Assembly (NCBI RefSeq): GCF_036898095.1
Contig: NC_090736.1
Coordinates: 10,837,395 to 10,901,394, forward strand
From: Palaemon carinicauda
Lineage: Eukaryota > Arthropoda > Malacostraca > Decapoda > Palaemonidae
Reading direction: 5' to 3'
Length of the DNA stretch: 64,000 nt
Below the pieces are notes generated by a model. That model had not been told where the DNA came from. It made no database searches and saw only the letters and a program-made list of their open reading frames with translations. This document shows positions 34,298-45,153 of this stretch, piece by piece. Position numbers and translations under genes: made by a program. Each line of letters begins with the position of its first letter. The first letter of the stretch is position 1.

Positions 34298-35254
34298 AAC
34301 GTCGGCTCGATTCCTGCAGTATCCATTGCTCGCCTGTGAACTTTCGGATTCCGACCACCAGCTCTCGCCCTTCCTACCACGCTCGCCCTCCTTCTGCGCT
34401 CCCTCGCGCACTTTCGTCTGCGCTCCTGCGTGCCCCCGCTTGGGCGCTTCCACGTTCGGCCACGTGCAAACCATTGATTTACCATCGCGTGAGCGCCGGG
34501 GCGATTGCGACCGCGATTCCCGTCAGGGTTACGCAACATGACCAGCCTGGCGAGTCTTCTGGAGCGTATTTCCAGAACACGGTCTTCACCCCGTAAACGC
34601 AGAGCATGGCACATGCAAGAGCAGGAAGAATCTTCAGGGAGGTCTGAGCAACATTCTTCTTTCCAGAACCTGGGTTAGCCCTTCCTCGTCATTCCCTGGA
34701 AGGGTCTTGCCAGGGAGCTTCCCATTCGAGATTTCTCCGTTGGGTAAGGGGTGACTGGTTTACCCCTTCCTCTTCTTCATCTCGTGGAAGGGGCTTACCA
34801 GGTCCTTTCCCTCCTCGGTTGCGACCCGAGGTTTTGTACAAGGAAGCTCCAGGAAGATCATAGGTACTTTCCTCCTCTCGGGCTCAAGCACCTTGGCGTT
34901 TCGTCGCCAAGTTTCGAACTTGCGGGCAAGCTCGATGTTGGACCATCTAGACGCAGTGACCGAGGGCTTCCTCTCGGGTGTCTCATCCGTGGATGTCGAC
35001 AAGCTCAGACACTCTTCCATCCTTGGGAAGAACTTGTTTGTGCCCAAGGACAGAGACATGGACAGCGGTTGTGCGGAGGAAGTCGACTTCCGTGTTCACT
35101 CCTCCAAGGCGCTTTCTTCCAGACCCTGCAGGCCTCCAGCGCCTCTTCTTTCAGCCTCGTCGGCCTAAGTTATCGGACCAGCTACGGCAGCTAGGACAAG
35201 GTGTCCAATAGCAGTCCCCTCCTGTCAGGGACAGGTAGCACGGGAGGCTCTCCC

Positions 35255-35278
35255 GGGGGGGGGGGGGGGGGGGGGGGG
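35255..35278. repeat. Homopolymer run of 24 G
   Basis: An uninterrupted G24 lies at the gag/RT boundary of DIRS copy C. Confidence 0.9.
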
Positions 35279-35399
35279 CATAATCCTAGAGGGAGCGGCA
35301 GAGTTCACAAACTCTAGGATTGGGAACCCCCCCTTGCAGGTCTCACGCTGATGCCTAAGGTTATTCATCCGGATAACAGCTTCCCGATGCCGATTCCTG

Positions 35400-36900
35400 C
35401 ACGATCTCCGTGATCAGCCAAGGATATCGCGCCTCGCTCTTACCATCTCTCCGTCTCTGTCAGCGAATTCAGTGTCACTGAACCTCTATGCCATGGGGTT
35501 GGCAAGAGTTTTGCCCGTTTGGGCAGAATGATCCATGCCTTAGGAGAAGGTCCTCCATAGGGTCGTCGACGGCTTCACCCCCCGGCTTCTTCAGTCGATC
35601 CTTTCTCGTAGGAAAGCATCTGAGACGGGAATTCCGTAGTCGACCTCTCAGCTCTGATCAAGTTTGTCGAAGAAACTTCGTCCAGCGTGGAACAGCAGAA
35701 TCAATCAGACTGGTAAAGAGGCGGCAGGACTCCTTAGGCCCTGGATCGGAAGGACGGGTACTTCCAGTTTCCATTCCATCCATCTTCCAGGAAGCTCTTG
35801 GAATTCAGCCTAGACTTAAGATGCGGTGTGGCGATCCCGCCGCAGCATCGCAGGTTTTTTCCCCAGAGAACTCTCCCTGCTTTCCTCATGGCCGCTCAGG
35901 AGCAGGCTTCCGCCTCCTTCGCCTTTTGGAGGTCTGGTCAACTCCGGTAGGCTCGGGTTCGACCTTCAACGCCGGGACAAGCTTCCGGGTCCTTACCATG
36001 AGTGAGGGATCATGGTAATTTGCTAGGAGCCTTCTCTACTTCTGCCTCAACATCTGGAGTATCTAGCCATGATATTGAATCAACGGCCTTACCACGTTGG
36101 AAACACCGCTTCTCGTCCGATCAGCGAAGTTAAGCAACGTTTGGTCTGGTCAGTACTTGGATGGGTGACCCCCTGGGGACGCCAGATGCTGTTGCCTCCT
36201 TCTCCGGGCCTTCCCTTCAGTTGACTGTGGCAAGGCTGGGGAGAGTCGCAGTACCTGTTCTCAGTCAAGCAGAGCTTTCAGCCCTACCTTGGAACGTTTC
36301 CTGGGTCTCTTTTCCTCATTGACCCGTCTAAAGTCCCGAACGGTCGTCTCAGGATAAGTTCCCTGTGGGGCGGCCCAAGTTCTGATGGTATCAAAGCAAC
36401 GATTAACCGGACTTTCTGGCCCCTATGGGACCAGCAGAACGTTTAGACCTGCAATGGGTGTTGACCTATGGAACCTCTTGATGGGAGTGGATATTCTCGT
36501 CCTTTCCCCACATTTTGATGCTGTTCACGGACTCGTCAAAGAAATGGGGAGGGGGGGGCGCATGTTCCGGTTCAGGCCTATGGTCAGGACCTGAAGGATA
36601 CCTCTCCATCATTCAGGCAGGCTTAGGGGCCGTAGTCTGGCCCCTCTACAGATCCTACAGTTCCTGCCGAGTCGCTCCGTGCGCGACGACTTCATGGTAC
36701 TGGCGTATTCCTACCGGCAATGGACGCATTTTCATACCTTCGCATCTTGCAGTAGAGATACTGAAATGATCCGAGGTCCTCTCTATACCACTATCGGCTC
36801 GCTCATTCCAGGCAGAGGAATGTTCTCTCCGACTATCTGAGCAGAGCTTCGCAGATAGAGGGTACCTGGGGGTCTTTGGCCTTTAGTAGCCAGCAAGTCC
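35400..36900 (+). pseudogene. DIRS RT and RNase H (copy C), frameshifted
   Basis: RT is readable across frames: FFSRSFLV, VVDLSALIKFVEETSSS, then DRKDGYFQFPFHPSSRKLLE (35750-35815). RNase H has LMLFTDSSKKWGGG (36510) with the first Asp, and SDYLSRASQIEG near 36825-36860 matches the ADxLSR box. The catalytic YLDDW box is not found; the 5S sequence lies where it would be expected. Multiple frameshifts make it non-functional. Confidence 0.78.
36079..36196 (+). rRNA. 5S rRNA gene or 5S-derived insertion, about 118 nt
   Basis: The sequence matches the arthropod 5S pattern along its full length: ACCACGTTGGAAACACCG near the start, TCTCGTCCGATCAGCGAAGT, the polymerase III A box and intermediate element AGTTAAGCAACG, and the C box TTGGATGGGTGACC, ending in GCTGTTGCC. 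Several substitutions and one or two missing bases relative to canonical 5S are visible, and the 5' end AATCAACGG is altered, so function is doubtful. It lies inside the RT region of DIRS copy C, not in a 5S array. It could be a 5S pseudogene from retrotransposition or a 5S-derived SINE without an obvious tail. Confidence 0.82.
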
Positions 36901-37129
36901 TGGCCTGGGGGACCTGATCGCGACAGCCTGGAACTTCAAGCTTCCGCTGTTCTTCCCCCCAGTCTCAGACCCCAACAAGACCAGGTTGTCTGTCAACCTT
37001 TCGATGGCCCTGAGAGCTCCACTGTGACTATACGCGGAACGGTTTCCGGACCCTCTGCTTCCCCTGACGGAACTCCCGGGAGAGCTTCTCCCACGGCACA
37101 GGCTACTCAAACAACCACACTCCAACATC

Positions 37130-37548
37130 TTTCACGAGCCGTGGCATCGCTTCGGCTTCACGTCTGTAGACTCTACGCCGCCTCCTCGAGAAGAGACAAC
37201 CCACTACAGTCGCGGAGCGGAGGTTGCGTCACCTGCGATAGTCATCCGCAAGGGTCTACCAGGCGAAGTGGAGAGTCTTCTATGGTTGGTGTCCTGGGAG
37301 AGATACCTCTTCCCTTGAGGCCTCTTCTCCAGCAATAACCGACTTATTGCTTTTCGGCGGGAGGAAACTCCTTTCCGCTCTCGGCAATGAAGCCTGTCGC
37401 TCAGCCTTTCTCTGGCCTTCAGGCTGAAAGGAGTAGACTTTTTCCTTCCCGCTGGACCTTTCTTTGCTCATGCTAAGCTGCGAACGTCCCTGCCCCCAGT
37501 CGGAGTGAGACATCCTCCATGGAACATGGTTCGGACTTTTTAGTCCCT
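37130..37548 (+). pseudogene. DIRS tyrosine recombinase, N-terminal part (copy C)
   Basis: Read across frames, VYQAKWRVFYGW (about 37255) and LALRLKGVD-like FRLKGVDFFLPAG (about 37420) correspond to the SAM-like DNA-binding domain seen in copies B and F. The reading VGVRHPPWNMVRTF is then cut at 37548 by the nested MULE-like element; the catalytic domain continues at 39600. Confidence 0.7.
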
Positions 37549-37980
37549 TAAGGGTATCGGCCTGGTGTAATTTTGGCGATATTGGCTGAAATTCGTGAAA
37601 ATTAGTTACTGTCATATTTCGATAAGTGGGGGTTACCTCCGCTGCCTCGCGCAAGATGAAATCGATATGAAGCCTTTTAAACAGTTTAAAGGGCAATTTA
37701 AAGGACATACCTGGTAAAGGATTAAAGGGCTGGGTAGGCGTAACCTTAGCATTTTCTTTTTCGTTCTTCCTCGAAGTATTTATTTCTTTTTATCATAATT
37801 TTTTTTCGTTCGTCGTACGATGTTTTCCCGATAGAGTCGGCATCTCCCTATGTTTATGGCAACAACAAAGCCAGTTGGCTAGGCCTATAGGCTGTGGTTG
37901 TGCTCTTTTGTATTTTCAAACAGTTGCATCACTTTTTCGAATTATTGAATATCAATTGTGATTTATATATACTACCTAAA

Positions 37981-38951
37981 TGCCTTTAAGGAAGTTTAGT
38001 AAGCGAAGGGATGGAAGCTCTCGCAATATTAGGGCTTATAACGAAAACAAAAACATAAACAAACACCATGTGCTCAGCACGTGTGAGAATGACCTCGCGA
38101 GTCTTTCCTATAGCGAAGCTGCTTCCAGTGAATTTTATCATTCCCTTGCTCAAATTTATCAAGGTGATGATGATGGAACTGATGATTTTATTTTGAAGTT
38201 ATCTGATGATGATGAGGATTGATTGATTGATTTAAAGTTTCAATCAATCAATCAATGATGAGGAGGAGAAGGACAAAGAAGAGTAGGAACATTTTCGAAA
38301 TGTAACTTCTGTTCATGATGCAACAGATGATGGTGTGTTATCGGGAGCCAAACTACGAATATCTTTATTGAGTGGTTTTGTAACTGATAAAGAAAAGCTC
38401 CCAAGTGAAAGCAGTGATGGGGAGATAGTTTATTACCCTTGAAAGTTTTGAAAGACGCTTTTAGTTCGACATATTGTGGGCAGTGTGAAAGCAACATAAC
38501 ACTCAAAGTTGATAAAAACAGTTTTGATGTTGACTTGAAACTAAAGTGTCTGTGTGAAGAACCGTCTGTTTTCAAACATGCAAACGAGAAAGAAAATTAA
38601 AGTGTGAAAACAGATACTATTGGTGAAACAACAGCTTCTTTTATGTATGAAAATATGATAAATGTGTGAGGCTTAGCAGCCTTGAATAACACTCGAATTG
38701 CTTTAGGTGCTAGACCTATGGCAAACAGCACTTACCAAAGGTATAAAAAATATATAAGGAGAAGACCGGGAAAAGAATGTCTGCAATGTATTCAAGAACG
38801 GCAAAGAAACAAAGAACATCTAAAGGAGGATATGAAGGTAGAGCTCATTGTTCCCCAAAAACCCTGGCAACAAAGAGTAGAGTGGCGCTCTATGATACGC
38901 CCCCCCCCCCCCCACACACATATAAAATATGATTTTAACTATTTTGTTTAA
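37981..38951 (+). pseudogene. Decayed Mutator-like transposase fragment
   Basis: An acidic N-terminus (LKLSDDDED) is followed by a Cys-rich part readable in shifted frames: STYCGQCESN and KLKCLCEEPSVF. These resemble the C-x2-C pairs that precede the catalytic domain in some animal Mutator-like transposases. Then LNNTRIALGARPMANSTYQR resembles the ...N.P.P.M...T.. segment of that family. The catalytic domain is missing, so this is probably an internally deleted element. Family assignment rests on pattern memory and is tentative. Confidence 0.4.
38219..38257. repeat. Palindromic (GATT)n/(AATC)n micro-insertion
   Basis: GATTGATTGATTGATTTAAA is followed by TTTCAATCAATCAATCA, forming an inverted repeat. 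ATGATGAG occurs on both sides in an otherwise acidic coding stretch, suggesting a target duplication. The simple repeat matches the 3' tail of the I-clade LINE at 8702. Confidence 0.6.
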
Positions 38952-39599
38952 GTGAAAAGTGTTCTTTTTTTTAGAGGGGATAATATCTCTTATAAAAGAG
39001 AGGGTACCAGGTGCCCTATAGGGGTTTTCCAAGAGACACTATGGTTTTAAAAGCAAAAAAAGGTAAGCAAAACTTTAGAACTGTTTTTCTCAAAACATAC
39101 ATTTTTCTACTTTCAAACTTAAATAACTCTGTTATTTATGAATGGATTTTTATAATCTAAAAAGCAATTTAATTAGAGATTGTGAGAAAACTCATCACCA
39201 GGGCTATCTTTCTTCTTTTCTCTCTTAATTTTTTTCTACGAACATTGAAATACATAATTTTATGGTATTTTTTTTTTATTGCATTTCTAAAAATTGTTTA
39301 AAAATAGCATAAATCATATATTAGATTTTCTATCATATCATTTTATTTGGTAGGAATTGAACTTTCTGCTGGTATCTTTTTTTTAATTGAGTGATAAACA
39401 AGAAAGGAGATCTAATTTAAAAAACATGAAAAAAAACGTTATTTTTAAGAGAAAAATATTCGTAAAAAAAAAAAAAGTTTACATTCAATTGACCTGAAAT
39501 TTTATGTGAATCTTCCTTATAATTAGAGGTAATAACTATGCAAGTTTCAACACTGCCACTCAAAATTAACCCTCCCCCCAATACCCTTATGAGATCTTC

Positions 39600-40262
39600 T
39601 CTAGAACTATTACGTCAGGCATCTGATCGTATTCCGTCTTGGGGGATGGTGCTCCTGCTCACTCTGGCCTCGGCCAGTGTGTAAGCAATCTTCTTGGTCT
39701 CGTACGACTCCGCCCTTTCTAAGGAATAGGGGAAGGCAACATTCAGGTTCGCTCCCGAGTTGTTTGCTAGACTCAGAATCTTGAGGTCCCGGCCCTTCGG
39801 GCCAACTCCTTCAAGATTTCGAGTCGCCATTCTGTATCAGATGACCCAAACCTTCTCCTTCTTGCCAGTAAAGGAATCGAGGGGTTATCTTTGGGAACAG
39901 CTGCAGTTTGTCCTCACGTGCAGCCGGGTTGGGAGCACAGGAAGGACACAGGGGAGAGTCTCCAGTATACCTCTTCAGCTCGGACTCAAGGACATTCATC
40001 TCGACCTGAATCCAGACCGTCCCCCGTCACGTCGCCCTACAGCACGATGTCGGATACATCGCAACGTCCCTCGCCTTCGAGTAGTACTACTCTGTGACGC
40101 AGGTGCTACAAGCTGGAGTCTGGAAGCGTCTAATGACCTTCGCAGCCCGCTTCCTGCAGGACGTGACCCACAGGAGTATCGATACGTTTCTATCGCTCTG
40201 TGGTGGCTACACAACAGCTGGTCTAACCTCAGGCTCCTTTTTGGACAGGTAGCAGAAGGTTG
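39600..40262 (+). pseudogene. DIRS tyrosine recombinase, catalytic part (copy C)
   Basis: The end of the domain reads VMTFAARFLQDVTHRSIDTF (about 40130-40185), aligned to FTVHYLQDVT in copy B. The catalytic Tyr of HYLQD is replaced by Phe in RFLQD, so this copy could not cut DNA. The segment with the first Arg (39650-39700) is badly decayed. It ends in CGGYTTAGLTSG near 40230. Confidence 0.75.
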
Positions 40263-40689
40263 AGGGCATTGTTATCAGGTTTTAGTCTGCATGAACGAAA
40301 GAAGTATGTCTTGCCCTTACTTCTTTCTTCATCGTCCCCTCTACTGGGGAAGCAGCATCCTGGTCTCTGCATAGCTGACCTCAAACCTCTGCAGGTAAAC
40401 CATGCTTCCTTGTGTTCCGAGTATTGAGTCAATACTGTCGCGTCCCCCATATCCTGACGAGGTGGTATTGGGAATGTCCTAACCCAGAGTTCCTTCTGGA
40501 ACTCCAGGTCAACTGCCTAGGACGGGTCACACTTCTTCCTTCACACACAAGTTTATGTAGGCCACACGTTTCCTTGCGGAGCAAGGAACTTGTGAGGTGC
40601 AGGGACTCCTTTTCTCGAGTGCGACTCACTCGGATTTTGAGTCCCCAGGTAAAGCCAAAGCCAGTATGGCTGGGGACTTTCCACCCTTC
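40263..40689 (+). other. 3' internal noncoding region of DIRS copy C
   Basis: It lies between the recombinase end and the terminal repeat. No credible ORF. A short inverted pair CTTTCTTCATCG / CGAAAGAAGTATG lies near 40290-40335. Confidence 0.4.
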
Positions 40690-41065
40690 CTAAGGGGTAA
40701 GTCACCCAGTGTAAATAGCGTGGTTTGTATTTCGGTTACGGAACAAATGAAAAATTCGGAGATAATTTGTATTTTTCCTAACCATACAAACCTTAGCTAT
40801 TTACACATATTTGCCTGCCAGCCCTGTCCCCCAAGACAAGTCCTACCTCTAAGTGAAGTGAAGCAGTTCACCGGTGTGTGAGGGGGGGAGGGGTAGCTAG
40901 CTACCACTCCCCTACCCCCCTGTTAACTAGCGCGGGGGTAATACACCCTCGTTAAATTCTAATGGCTCGCCATTTCAGCTACGCTAAAAGGTAAACCCAA
41001 TGTAAATAGCTAAGGTTTGTATGGTTAGGAAAAATACAAATTATCTCCGAATTTGTCATTTTTGC
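40690..41065 (+). repeat. Right terminal region of DIRS copy C (repeat plus internal inverted copy)
   Basis: Three layers are visible. 40703-40742 pairs with the left end at 31395-31432. 40850-40985 pairs with 31440-31580. Segments 40743-40806 and 41000-41063 are inverse copies of each other, with AATTTGTATTTTTCCTAACC and its complement. This matches the DIRS plan of terminal inverted repeats plus a complementary region used for circularisation. Confidence 0.78.
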
Positions 41066-42399
41066 AAGGTAAAATTTTTTCACTTGATTGTACAGAGTTT
41101 GTGTGGGGTGTTGCTGTCAGTTACGGGGCATTTTTTTGGATGGGCTTGAGGGATAATGGGGGGCGGGGGATGGAATAAAAAAAATGGTTTGTATCTAAGA
41201 AGGCTTAGTGGGTTGAATGTTAGGAAACACACTATTATTATTATTTTTTTTTATAGCCCTCTGTGCCCCCTAAAAAGTGCTTTAATCTGTTATCATTCCT
41301 TTCCAGATATGGACAGCAGCCCCTTCACCCAGAAGGGAAATTTAGAAATTTAAACTTCAGAGTACTGTATGTATATAGGAAAGAAGCTGAGACCATTCTG
41401 CTAAGTACATAGAAAGATGAATGTTGACCATTGCCTGTTACTAGTGTGTAGTGGTCTGTGATGCTGCTCTGTATTCATATTATCTTACCTGTGAACTGTT
41501 AAGTCCCTTTCTCAAGTGTTTGACTGAATAACACAAAAACGAATGTATTATAAGGCCATTGTCTATTGCTCTTGTTCGGCAGTCAACACCGTAAAGTTAA
41601 TGAATATTTTGTTTCGATGTGTGAAGTAATGAGGAAGAATCTCCTTATATGAGAGTGTGTCATAAACATTAATAGTTCACAGGAGCTATTTAAATGGCAT
41701 ATCTGGTCTTGGGCCCCGGAAGTGAATTCAGTTGTAAGGAGGAGAGAGACTGTGTTCGAGTTTAGTCTGAATTGTTCCAGAATTATCAAAACCCCTTCCA
41801 AGAATGAGAAATTTAGGCACTACTGTGGTTAGACTGAAAAGTTTCGATGACAACATAACCTTATCACAGTGCAGGTTTACAATTGGAGATTTTCTAGACA
41901 TTGCTATCGTGGGCCCGCAGAGGCCTGCACGGCATCGTATGCGGCCATACTGTTCAGAATTTAAGAATGTTTAAGTAACTTTGCAGCCTAATGGTAGACT
42001 GGATATTGATAAGGACAGTATTGATTTAGGGAAAATTATTGCAGTACAGTATTTTTCACAGTTATATGCTCTTTATAGATGGTTCATTAGATATTAAGTG
42101 TTCAAGTTTATTACTGGTCATTACAGATGTCATAAAACCATAGTGTTGCGGGGTTCTCCTTTGAGCTTAGTGTAGGAGTAGTGTTTTTTGTTAAGATAAT
42201 TGGTCCACCCAGGCAATACCCACGGTTGTGTTTATCATGTACTAAAACATGTAGATGTGAATAGTTCTTTTTTTTTAGTCAAATCTTTTTTTTTATTTTA
42301 TCTTGAGGCTGGAGTGTAAAGGGATGTTAATTTTGTCTTTAATTGCTTATTTGAATTGAAAAAAACAATGTTAATGTAACCCTAACAGTTTTTTTTTTT
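41066..42399. other. AT-rich noncoding intronic DNA
   Basis: No ORF, RNA gene or mobile-element signature was recognised in this stretch. Poly-T tracts occur near 42270-42410. Confidence 0.45.
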
Positions 42400-42945
42400 T
42401 TTCAAATAGATATTTTTTGTTTTTATGAAGACAAATTTATTCCAGTTCCTTACATCACTGTGTCCCCCTTCTCAGCCACTATTTTTTTTCTTAGTTTTTA
42501 AATCTTTCTAATAAGTTATTTATCATAATTTTTTTTTCTCCCACACTGTATCCTGTTGTCAGTATAAAAAATTCTTTCCCTTTCACCTAATGTTCTGACA
42601 TTTTTTACCCAAGTTTGAAACCATCTTACCTAAAGAATATAGAGCTACTGTATATATAAATTCTGCTAACTTCTCAGAAATGAATCAACGGTCATTTTAC
42701 GTGTTAATCCAGCTAGCCCAAGGAAAGGGAATTTAGGAAGGAAGTAAGCTTCTAGCTGGGTCCCCTTGCCCATTATAAATCAAGGGGTGGTGCCCAGTGT
42801 TCCGTTCTCTTGACCTGTTACCTAGATTTTTGGGTATTCCACCGTTGTATATTTTTTTTGTGTAGTGAAGGTTAGGTTGTGGTCGCCATTTGGACACTAG
42901 ACAGTTTGGGTGCTACCTTTGGCCACAGTCCACAAACAACTATAA
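42400..42945 (+). mobile_element. LTR-like dispersed repeat, copy 2
   Basis: It matches copy 1 (20560-21000) in order and spacing, including the TATA box (42774-42780) and CAAGGGGTGGTGCCCAGTG. It stops at ACAAACAACTATAAC, where LINE sequence begins. A short AGGTTGTATCT...GGG segment at 50502-50530 resembles the next part of copy 1, so the LINE cluster may be inserted into it. Confidence 0.5.
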
Positions 42946-44666
42946 CATAGCTAAAGAAACATTATAAATGCTGAGATCTGGATTTTGAGGAGCCACTGTC
43001 CTTGACCTACTTACAATCATACTTTGAGTTTTGATGGGATTCAACTTCTTACCCCATAATTTGCACCATGCACTAATTTTAGCTAGATCTCTATGAAGGG
43101 ATTCAGCAAGCCCAGATGTACATTCAGGAGATGGAATTGATGCAAAGACTGTAGCATCATCTGCATATGTAACAAGCTTGTTTTCTAGGCCAAACCACAT
43201 GTCATGTGTATAGAGTATGAAAAGTAATGGGTCAAGAACACTACTCTGAGAAATGCCAGATATCACATTCCTATACTCACTATGGTGCCCATCAACAACA
43301 ACTCTCTGCCATCTATTACTTAAAAATTCAAGGCCAATCATACAAACTTCCTGACCACAATCAAGGGATTTCTGTACATCAGATATTGTAAGAAGGGCAT
43401 TACATGCTCAAAGGCCTTTATGAAAACCAAATTGAAAACAAGGGAACAGATGATTACCTTCAGCAAACCTATGAAGACGCATTGCCAAAAACGTTCAAAA
43501 ACTATAGATAATATGGGAGTTATGGAAATTGGGTGGTAGTCAGTTGGACTTGAGCTACCACAAACAAATTTACATAGAGTAAAATTACCAATTCTCCAAC
43601 AAGTGCTAAAAGCTCTTCTTGCTAACTTCCGCAAAATAACAGATAACTTTGGAGCTCAAATAACTTTGGAGCTAAGAAATCTGCAGTCTAAAAAAGAAAG
43701 GAAAAATACCATTGGGGTCTACATCTCCATAAGCATCAAGGTCCATCAAGAGAGCTTTAATTTCACGAGATTGAAAAGTTAAACTAGTGAGTTTAGCCTC
43801 AGGAAAACAGGAATGAGGATGAGCAAGTTTCTCACTACTCTGCTTACTGTCAAACACATCAGCCAAAAGGGTTGCCTTTTCCTTTGGACAGTGAGTGACT
43901 GAGCCATCTGGTTTAAGTAAAGTAGGAACTGATGCATCTATACCAAAGAGTGGAGATTTAAGGGTAGTCCACCACAAATGTTCCTCGGTTGTACCAGAAA
44001 GGATTTCTTTTATGGTTAAATTGTATTCCTTTTCAGCTGAAGCATAAACTCTCTGGTCAAAAGCTCTAAGCTGAGTATAGTTATTTCAGGTCAAATCTTC
44101 CAAAGATGATAGGCCTCCTGCTTCTCCAAGTAAGAAAGTCTATAATCATCGTTAAACCATAGTTTGTCCTTCACTTGGTACCTTAGCACAAGAGAGGGGA
44201 TACGCCTATCAATTATGTTAGCTAGATTCTCATTCAAAGGGACAACAGGATCAACACTACTACCGTATACAATTGTGACCAATTCAAGCCCAAATGATCA
44301 CTCAAAATCCCATTCCAGTTTGCTTGAGATTTCATATAAATCTTACACGAGTATGATACATCAGGGACAGGCTGATCAGTTTTCCCTACTAATGAAATCA
44401 AGGCATAATCAGATGTCCCAACTGGAGAACCAACCTTACTTGTTATAACTCCAGGGGAGTCAGTGTATACGACGTCCAAACAGTTACCAGACCTGTGAGT
44501 AGCTTCATTTCTAATTTGCTGACAGCCTGATTCAGAGGCAAAGTCTAAAGCTCTTAAGCTATGGTAATCAGTAGGAGAAATAGGATTTAACCCCTCCCTA
44601 TGGTGAGCATTGAAATCACCAACAAATACAAAAGAGGCTTTTCTATCATCTTGTATCTTAGCCATA
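42946..44666 (-). mobile_element. CR1/Jockey-like LINE, copy 1 (truncated at both ends)
   Basis: On the minus strand it covers part of the endonuclease (FVFVGDFNAHHRE, GTSDYALISL), the linker, and RT up to the palm. RT has ITPILSIVFERFW, ISQSSVLDPLLFILYTHDMWF and an intact YADDATVF box (about 43155-43180). The endonuclease SDH motif is changed to SDY, removing the catalytic His. It aligns with copy 2 from about 45749 to 47540. Several frameshifts and an internal deletion between fingers and palm are present. Confidence 0.85.
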
Positions 44667-44908
44667 ATGATAAGAAGACAGGGGATAAGATACGGAATGA
44701 AGTAATTAGGGATACCGCAGGAGTTAGAAAACTACCAGATAAGATCCAAGAAAGTACACTGAAGTGGTACAGTCATGTCATGAAAAGAGATGAACAGTAT
44801 ATTGGAAGGAGAGTGATAGAAATGGAGGTACAGGGAACGAGGAGAGGGAGACCAAAGCGAAGGTGGGTGGACTGTATCAAGGATGACCTTCGATCAAAGG
44901 GATTATTA
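44667..44908 (+). mobile_element. RTE-type LINE 3' fragment
   Basis: Plus-strand frame reads KIRNEVIRDTAGVRKLPDKI, LKWYSHVMKRDEQYIGRR and RGRPKRRWVDCIKDDLRSKG, the conserved C-terminus of RTE-clade ORF2. It lies between two LINE copies and ends at a (TTA)n run. Confidence 0.75.
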
Positions 44909-45153
44909 TTTCTATTATTATTATTACTAGCCAAGCTACAATCCTAGTTGGAAAAGCAAGATGCTATAAGCCTAAGGGCTCCAACAGGGAAAAATAGCCC
45001 AGTGAGGAAAGGAAATAAGGAAATAAATAAATGATGAGGATAAATTAACAATAAAGCATTCTAAAAACAGTAACAGTGTCAAAACAGATATGTCCTATAT
45101 AAACTATTAACAACATCAAAAACAGATATGTCATATACAAACTATAAAAAGAC

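Larger units (their letters stand above)
32367..35215 (+). pseudogene. DIRS gag-like region (copy C) with expanded repeats
   Basis: The region from the first ATG at 32367 to the RT is Ser/Arg/Pro-rich in several frames, and no single frame is open throughout. Short tandem repeats at 33032, 33822 and 34137 occupy the centre. The 3' part (34890-35170) has frames such as HLDAVTEGFLSGVSSVDVDK that sit where the end of gag is expected. Large ORFs on both strands here (up to 278 residues) arise because the GC-rich repeats lack stops. I infer gag from position only. Confidence 0.45.
37549..39592 (+). mobile_element. MULE-like DNA transposon nested in DIRS copy C
   Basis: A 2.04-kb AT-rich block interrupts the GC-rich recombinase. 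Ends are imperfect inverted repeats: AAGGGTATCGGCCTGG on the left and the inverse of CCAATACCCTT on the right, followed inward by AATTTTG on both sides. The interior has a decayed transposase (see 37981-38951). No target-site duplication of 8-9 bp is apparent, so boundaries are approximate. Confidence 0.6.
31385..41065 (+). mobile_element. DIRS-like retrotransposon copy C, with terminal inverted repeats
   Basis: The left end (31385-31600) is mirrored at the right end (40690-41000): the block with AATGGCGAGCCATTAGAATT, CCCCGCGCTAGTTAGCAGG, TAGCTACC and CACACCGGTGAACTGCTTCA occurs inverted. The interior is GC-rich and holds gag-like sequence (32.4-35.2 kb), RT and RNase H (35.4-36.9 kb) and a tyrosine recombinase split by a nested element (37.1-37.5 and 39.6-40.3 kb). 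A 5S rRNA sequence sits in the RT. Total length is about 9.7 kb, of which about 2 kb is the nested insertion. Codon and base composition differ sharply from the AT-rich surroundings. Confidence 0.82.

Noticed and set aside
33705..34541. Large overlapping ORFs on both strands (278 and 234 residues)
   Set aside because: They run through short GC-rich tandem repeats that lack stops in every frame; composition, not selection, explains them.
37549..39592. piggyBac insertion
   Set aside because: The left side has TTAA but the right has TTAT, ends do not begin with CCC, and the protein remnant does not look like piggyBac.
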